Shown here one piece after another: positions 59,542 to 64,000 of a stretch of DNA of 64,000 bases. Position 1 is the stretch's first letter; each line of letters opens with the position of its first letter. Both the position numbers and the translations under genes were made by a program. The notes beneath the pieces were generated by a model, which was given only the letters and a program-made list of their open reading frames with translations, ran no database searches and had not been told where the DNA came from. Origin of the DNA: Collinsella sp. (GTDB taxonomy: Bacteria; Actinomycetota; Coriobacteriia; Coriobacteriales; Coriobacteriaceae); contig JAUMPM010000018.1 of NCBI GenBank assembly GCA_031294825.1, positions 62,001 through 126,000 of the forward strand, in the 5' to 3' direction.

Positions 59542-60879
59542 TTAGGAGTTCGCCAGATAATGCTTGATCTCCCACTCGGTGATCGTAGACTCAAACTTAT
59601 GCCACTCGTCGCGCTTCTTTTTGAGGAAGAAGCTGTGGATGTGCTCGCCGAGGGCATCCTTCATAAACTGCGAGTCCTCAAACACGTCGAGCGCCTCTTT
59701 GAGCGAGCGCGGCAGCGGCGTGTAGCCGGCCTCGACCATCTGACGGTCGGTAAGCTTGAGCGTCTCAGCCGTTGCCTCGGGCGGGAGCTCCAGCTTGCGC
59801 TCGATGCCGTCCAGACCAGCCGCCAGCGTGACGGCGTTGACCAGGTACGGGTTGGCCATGGGGTCGGGGCTACGAAGCTCGATGCGCGTGGACAGCTGCT
59901 TGCCGGGCTTGTAGACCGGGATGCGGACCATGCTCGCGCGGTTGCGCAGGCCCCACGTGGCGTACTGCGGCACGGAGTCGCCGCCCGTGGTGATGCGCTT
60001 GTACGAGTTGACCGTGGGGTTGGTGATGGCGCTGATCTCGCGCGCGTGCGCCAGAATGCCGGCCATGTAGTGCTTGGCGATATCGGAGAGGTGGTACTTC
60101 TCGTCGTCCTCGCCCCAAAAGACATTGTTGCCGTCGTGGTCGAACAGCGACTGATGCAAAAACATGGCGCTGCCGTCCTCGCCCGCCAACGGCTTGGGCA
60201 TAAAGGAGGCGTGGCAACCGCTCTCGTAGGCCTGCTGCTTAATGATGAGTTTGGCCGTGGTGATGGCGTCGGACATGCTCAGGGCCTCGGCATGGCGCAG
60301 GCTCATGCCGTGCTGCGAGCGGCCGGCGGCGTGGAAGGTGTACTCCACGGGCACGGACATCTTCTCGAGCGTGAGGACCGTGTTGCGGCGCAGGTCGCGA
60401 GCGGCATCGCTCACCGAAAGATCGAAGTAGCCCACGTTGTCGAGCGGCTCAGGGGTGTGCTCGTCGGGGAAGTAGTAATACTCCAGCTCGGCGCCCACGT
60501 TGAGCAGGTAGCCAGCCTTCTCAGCCTTGCGGAACATGCGGCGCAGGGCATCGCGCGGGTCGCCGGCAAACGGCTTGCAATCGGGAGTGCACACGTCGCA
60601 GAACACGCGGGCGACGCCGTTGTGGCTCGGGCGCCACGGCAAAATCTGGAAGGTCGAAGCATCGGGAAACGCCAGCATGTCGGCTTCCTCGGGCGTGGCA
60701 AAGCCCTCGATGGCCGAGCCGTCAAAGCCAATACCCTCCTCAAAAGCGACCTCGAGGTCCTCGGGGCTAATGGCAAAGTTCTTGAGGCGGCCGAGAATGT
60801 CGACAAACCACAGACGCACAAAGCGGATGTCACGCTGCTCTACGGAGCGGAGTACGTAATCAATGTTCTGCTGGTTCAT
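59542..60879 (-). CDS. glnA: Glutamine synthetase type I
   Basis: 445 residues, the short GSI-alpha size. Family motifs: FDGSAIEGFA (metal/active site), VGAELEYYYF, the GSGCHASF-like ESGCHASFMPKPL, ATP-binding NPTVNSYKRI and RIPVYKPG. No long adenylylation-loop insertion of the beta type is evident, so control may be by feedback or transcription. A GlnR-type box lies 66-81 bp upstream and the GlnR-like gene follows directly, probably in the same operon. This is the second glutamine synthetase in the window. Confidence 0.96.
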   Translation of the reverse strand: MNQQNIDYVLRSVEQRDIRFVRLWFVDILGRLKNFAISPEDLEVAFEEGIGFDGSAIEGFATPEEADMLAFPDASTFQILPWRPSHNGVARVFCDVCTPDCKPFAGDPRDALRRMFRKAEKAGYLLNVGAELEYYYFPDEHTPEPLDNVGYFDLSVSDAARDLRRNTVLTLEKMSVPVEYTFHAAGRSQHGMSLRHAEALSMSDAITTAKLIIKQQAYESGCHASFMPKPLAGEDGSAMFLHQSLFDHDGNNVFWGEDDEKYHLSDIAKHYMAGILAHAREISAITNPTVNSYKRITTGGDSVPQYATWGLRNRASMVRIPVYKPGKQLSTRIELRSPDPMANPYLVNAVTLAAGLDGIERKLELPPEATAETLKLTDRQMVEAGYTPLPRSLKEALDVFEDSQFMKDALGEHIHSFFLKKKRDEWHKFESTITEWEIKHYLANS

Positions 60880-60944
60880 GTCGCTCCCCTTTCTTTCGGG
60901 CGGGTTTCGACTGGTCTATATCGCAGATACTATCGCAGAAAAAT

Positions 60945-60960
60945 GTTTCCGCAGGGTTAA
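60945..60960 (-). promoter_or_regulatory. Candidate GlnR box upstream of glnA
   Basis: On the minus strand TTAAC, six bases (CCTGCG), GAAAC, one base off gTnAc-n6-GaAAc. The position relative to the start is similar to the box of the type III synthetase gene. CTGCGATA is repeated just downstream. Confidence 0.5.
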
Positions 60961-61032
60961 AGCGTATCAAGCGCTCAAAAAACGTGTGCGCAGGCGGGTG
61001 CCAAGCACGAACAGACCGACTCGGACAGGCGG

Positions 61033-62055
61033 CTAGCACGAGGTCGAGGCGCGGTGTTCGATGTGACCGGGAATCTCGATGCGCTTGGGGGCGAGCTTTG
61101 CGGCCTCGCCCACCGTGGTGGTGACAACGTCGATACGCTCGGACAGGCGCTCGACCACGCGCTCGGCAATGGTGAGGGTGTCCTGCGCGGCCGTGGTCAC
61201 GCCACCAAAGAGCACATGGTTCCAGGGGTAGTCGTCAAACGTTGCGATCTTGAGACCCGCCGGCAACGACAGTCCCAACTGTGCCAGTGCCTCGGTCAGG
61301 CGCAGAAAGACCAGGCCGTTGACGGCAATGAGGCCGAGCTTTTTACCTGCATAGCCGCGGATGGTCTCGTCCAAACGGCCAACGCCCGTGGCACCGCCAT
61401 CGGCCAGGGTGACGACCTCGCCCGCAAGGCCGCGGCGCGAAAGCTCTTCGACAAAGGCCTCGGCGCGCTCGCGACGGACGGGGCTGTCGTCGCTTGCCTC
61501 GGTGAGCAGGCACAGGCGCTCGCTGCCCGCAGCGGCCAAGGCGTCTACCAAGCCGGCGACCAACTCACGGTTGTTAGATGTCACCAGATCGACACCGCCG
61601 GTGGCAACATCGCGGTCGAGCAGCACAACGGGCAGGCGTCCCGCTGCCGCGGCGATCGCCCCGTCATTGCCTCCGCAGGTGTTGACGACCAGGCCGTCCA
61701 CGCCGGCATCGATAAGCCTGGTGAGCGACTCGGCCTCCTTGGCGGGATCGTTGCCGCTAATGGCCGTCATAAGCGAGCAGCCGCGCGCGGCGGCACTGGT
61801 GGAAAGTCCTTCGAGCATGGCACTGGAGAACGGGTTGGCGATGTCGGCCAGGATCACGCCGATGAGGTTGGTGCGTGAGCTGCGCAGATTGCGTGCGGCG
61901 GCACGTGGGCGATAGCCGGTGCGCTCGATAACCGCCGCGATGCGAGCGCGGGTTTCCTCGGTCATCTGCCCGGGGCGGTTGTTGAGATAGCGCGAGACCG
62001 TGGCCGGGCTCACGCCCGCCTCGGCGGCAATGTCCTTGATTCTCATCTGCGCCAT
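61033..62055 (-). CDS. LacI-family transcriptional regulator
   Basis: 340 residues: N-terminal helix-turn-helix (RIKDIAAEAGVSPATVSRYLNNRPG) with the hinge helix AARNLRSSRTNLIGVI, then a periplasmic-binding-protein-like sugar domain (FDDYPWNHVLFGGVTTA near the end). It binds an unknown carbohydrate-type effector. No sugar genes are adjacent in the window, so its target is elsewhere or beyond. The start at 62055 has GGGGTG upstream; ATG 62046 is an alternative. Confidence 0.9.
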   Translation of the reverse strand: MAQMRIKDIAAEAGVSPATVSRYLNNRPGQMTEETRARIAAVIERTGYRPRAAARNLRSSRTNLIGVILADIANPFSSAMLEGLSTSAAARGCSLMTAISGNDPAKEAESLTRLIDAGVDGLVVNTCGGNDGAIAAAAGRLPVVLLDRDVATGGVDLVTSNNRELVAGLVDALAAAGSERLCLLTEASDDSPVRRERAEAFVEELSRRGLAGEVVTLADGGATGVGRLDETIRGYAGKKLGLIAVNGLVFLRLTEALAQLGLSLPAGLKIATFDDYPWNHVLFGGVTTAAQDTLTIAERVVERLSERIDVVTTTVGEAAKLAPKRIEIPGHIEHRASTSC

Positions 62056-62179
62056 GGCGCACCCCGTTTCCCAATTGTCAGCAGTCTGAGCCATTTTAGG
62101 CATTTTTTAAAAATCTCGGTTGCAAAACGCTGTAGGTGAGCAGCGTCGTTTTTGCGTCTCGAGCAGATGCGATAATGGG

Positions 62180-62872
62180 CTAGATAGCCGAGTCTTTAGA
62201 CAGCTCAAAGTAGTCGGGATGTAAGGCGATAACCGGGCCCTGCTCCTCGGGCATCAGATGCAAGTGTGTCTCGGCCAGATAGCTCGCCGCATCGGTATCG
62301 CCCCTCTTAATAGCCTCGAGAATTCGGCGATGCTGCCGACGAATCGGCTCCCAATCCAGATCCTGCGACACCATACGCAGCCAGTTATACCGCTCGAAAT
62401 GCGTATTGATGCTCTTCATCCAATCCCACAGCATGTGGCGACCGGCAATCACAAAACACATCTCATGGAACAGGTTGTCCAGATCGAAAAAGCGACGCGT
62501 TTCGCTATGGTCGAGCGACTCGGACTCGGCAAGAATCTGCTCAAGCCGATGCTTTTGCTCGGGCGTAGCAGCCGAACAACATTTAATGAGCACGCTTCTC
62601 TCGAGTTTCTCGCGCAAAAAGCAGGCGTTTTCGGCGCGTTCCATGCTGATCTTAGAGACGTAGGTGCCGCTTTTGGGACGCGTTTCCACCAGCTCCTGCT
62701 CACGCAGGCGCACAAAGGACTCGCGAATGGGCGTACGCCCGATCCCCGTCTCCTTTTCCAGACCAATCGCCGAAAGGCGCGTGCCGGGCCTGAGTTCGGC
62801 ATAGATGATCTTGGAGCGCAGTGCGTTGTATGCCTGATCTTGCAGGCTCTGATAATGCTGGTGTTGTTCCAT
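62180..62872 (-). CDS. GntR-family regulator with FCD domain
   Basis: 230 residues: GntR winged helix (YNALRSKIIYAELRPGTRLSAIGLEKETGIGRTPIRESFVRLREQELVETRPKSGTYVS) followed by an all-helical FCD ligand domain (FFDLDNLFHEMCFVIAG, HRRILEAIKRGD, AETHLHLM). FCD members usually bind organic acids through a metal. The ATG at 62872 has GAGGG upstream; the longer frame is not supported. The target gene is unknown. Confidence 0.9.
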   Translation of the reverse strand: MEQHQHYQSLQDQAYNALRSKIIYAELRPGTRLSAIGLEKETGIGRTPIRESFVRLREQELVETRPKSGTYVSKISMERAENACFLREKLERSVLIKCCSAATPEQKHRLEQILAESESLDHSETRRFFDLDNLFHEMCFVIAGRHMLWDWMKSINTHFERYNWLRMVSQDLDWEPIRRQHRRILEAIKRGDTDAASYLAETHLHLMPEEQGPVIALHPDYFELSKDSAI

Positions 62873-62943
62873 AAAGCCCTCGGATGAAGCCCACGGTTTG
62901 TCGAATATCACCCGTAATACTATCGCATCCCCCGCCCCCTCAT

Positions 62944-63012
62944 AAGTTGCGGTGGAATAGTTCCTGCTCAAAGCCTTCAGCAGCAAAAACAGGAACTATT
63001 CCACCGCAACTT
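62944..63012. repeat. 69-bp hairpin with perfect 23-bp arms
   Basis: Arms 62944-62966 and 62990-63012 are exact inverted copies (start AAGTTGCGGTGG), with a 23-base loop. It has no T-tract and stands in the 550-bp gap between the GntR and ATPase genes. Confidence 0.85.
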
Positions 63013-63081
63013 CCAACAGTCTTTTTGGGACGGGGCTTTTTTGGCTACCCTGAGCCGCAGGTCGGCCCCTTGCCACAAAAG

Positions 63082-63221
63082 GGGCCCATCTACTACGTTA
63101 ACGCGGAGAGCCCAGACCATGCTGAAAAGTGCAAAAACAAAACCGCTGGTAGAGAGCTTATCGATTTTCAAAATAGCCGGCTATGGTTGTCCTCTGCGGC
63201 TTAAACGTAGTAGATAGGCCC
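63082..63221. repeat. 140-bp element with 23-bp terminal inverted repeats
   Basis: Left 63082-63104 and right 63199-63221 are inverted copies of GGGCC-ATCTACTACGTT-type sequence with about three differences. The interior carries smaller dyads but no gene. The layout resembles the element at 4173-4407 (short TIRs beginning near GGGC), though the sequences differ. Confidence 0.6.
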
Positions 63222-63360
63222 TATTCGTGGCACAGCACTACTCCATCCCAAATTGGCACCCCGAGCCCTCGTGAGTTGCCAACAAGCTGTTCGCCCAGCG
63301 CTTTATCCACGCGGCATTTGGAAAATAGCACCACCGCAAAACTCGCGAGTAGCGCTTACT

Positions 63361-63400
63361 TTGCTATATCTTGCTATACTTTGCTATATCTTGCTATATC
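63361..63400 (+). repeat. Four 10-bp tandem repeats upstream of the ATPase gene
   Basis: TTGCTATATC, TTGCTATACT, TTGCTATATC, TTGCTATATC in exact 10-bp register, ending 19 bp before the ATG. One helical turn per unit places all copies on nearly the same DNA face, as in repressor or iteron arrays. The repeats also contain -35/-10-like hexamers (TTGCTA, TATACT). Confidence 0.85.
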
Positions 63401-63419
63401 TTGAGCAAAGGTGGCTCAC

Positions 63420-64000
63420 ATGCAAACAAACCCTTTTAAGCCCACAGCAGGTAAAACACCTCCCACGATTATCGGCCGCGAAGATGTACTTGAAGAATTC
63501 AGTGAAGGCCTCACCAACGGGCCTGGTGCCCCTGGGCGCCTAATGCGCATAGCCGGCGTGCGTGGAACGGGCAAGACGGTCCTCCTTGACGAGTGCTCAC
63601 GTTTGGCGCAAAGCCGTGGCTGGACGGTCATAAAAGAGGTCGCAACCGAGGGACTTTGCCAGCGCATTCTCGAACAGCTGCAGCCCAAATTCCAGGCCAA
63701 GCACGCCAGATTTGAGCCCACCGTAGCTGGCATATCCATCGGCAGCATAGATATTGAACGAATCGGCCCATCGCTACGCGACGCCATGAGACAGACAATA
63801 TCCAAGAATGGAAATGGCCTGCTCATCACTCTCGACGAGGTTCAAGACGCAGAGCTCGATGAGGTCCGAACGCTCTCCATTGCGATTCAGCAGGTTATCG
63901 GCGAAGACCTTGATATCGCCTTTGTTTTTGCGGGTCTGCCTTCGATGATTGAAAGCATCATCAACGGAAAGACACTTGCGTTTTTGCGCCGCGCCCTCCC
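63420..64000 (+). CDS. AAA-type ATP-binding protein (3' end outside window)
   Basis: At least 193 residues. It begins MQTNPFKPTAGKTPPTIIGRED, has a P-loop RIAGVRGTGKTVLLDE (about 43-58) and a Walker B LLITLDEVQDAELDE (about 139-153), followed by AFVFAGLPSMIESI, a sensor-1-like region. The layout is that of the archaeal/actinobacterial ORC-Cdc6-like or STAND-like AAA ATPases; the C-terminal part that would show a DNA-binding domain is missing. AAAGGTGG lies just upstream of the ATG. Codon use is more A+T-rich than in the housekeeping genes. The tandem repeats in front are likely its operator. Confidence 0.78.
   Translation, partial: MQTNPFKPTAGKTPPTIIGREDVLEEFSEGLTNGPGAPGRLMRIAGVRGTGKTVLLDECSRLAQSRGWTVIKEVATEGLCQRILEQLQPKFQAKHARFEPTVAGISIGSIDIERIGPSLRDAMRQTISKNGNGLLITLDEVQDAELDEVRTLSIAIQQVIGEDLDIAFVFAGLPSMIESIINGKTLAFLRRAL

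Noticed and set aside
59560..60960. 466-codon plus-strand frame over glnA
   Set aside because: Antisense shadow of glnA; no ribosome site and no family features.
63361..63400. CRISPR-like array
   Set aside because: The 10-bp units are contiguous with no spacers and there are no cas genes; this is an operator-like tandem repeat.

Overview
The window looks like a chromosomal segment of a gut Coriobacteriia bacterium, most likely Collinsella or a close relative. This is inferred from protein content, not from a search. Supporting points are the GC-rich codon use, a tmRNA tag ending in MALAA, an actinobacterial GlnR-type regulator beside glnA, a large AfsR/BTAD-type regulator and a class C sortase pilus locus. 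About 40 genuine genes are visible, plus one tRNA, one tmRNA and many long inverted repeats.

Layout. 1-4 kb: two TPR-like genes and a fused MurT-GatD lipid II amidase. 4-7 kb: tRNA-Glu and a type III glutamine synthetase. 7-13 kb: a metF / MetH-activation / metH methionine cluster and a UPF0210 gene. 13-17.5 kb: a methyltransferase, YhbY and a BTAD regulator. 18-23 kb: nagB, a PTS EIIA domain, glmM, rpsI-rplM and a patatin-like lipase. 23-25 kb: ssrA with T-arm-bearing direct repeats, and a PIN/RelB-type toxin-antitoxin pair. 25-32.6 kb: a metal P-type ATPase with its small partner, and a heterodimeric ABC exporter-fold pair divergent from an AraC regulator. 32.8-36.3 kb: gatCAB. 36.6-45.3 kb: a sortase-dependent pilus locus whose backbone pilin carries an in-frame amber codon. 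45.8-54.6 kb: HAD hydrolase, MFS permease, moaA and a moaC-mobB fusion, a nuclease-like gene bounded by palindromes, and a MATE pump with its MerR regulator. 54.7-63 kb: ligA, HtrA, GlnR-like regulator, glnA, LacI- and GntR-type regulators. The 3' end enters an AAA ATPase gene preceded by four 10-bp tandem repeats.

How the genes connect. Nitrogen: the GlnR-like regulator sits next to glnA, and both glnA and the distant type III synthetase have a GTnAC-n6-GAAAC-like motif upstream. One-carbon metabolism: metF, a free-standing MetH reactivation domain and a MetH lacking that domain are consecutive. Amino sugars and cell wall: nagB, EIIA and glmM are close together. Multidrug export: the MATE promoter contains a MerR-type dyad and the BmrR-like regulator follows the pump.

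The most unusual layer is intergenic. Several families of palindromic elements keep a conserved core while their arms differ between copies but stay self-complementary. The clearest are two ~140-bp nested palindromes (12749-12890 and 32691-32831), the gene-end hairpins with a GGGGACAGG-like core (at least eight), and four ~62-bp hairpins with two alternative inner stems, two of which bracket a DUF559-like nuclease gene as direct repeats.
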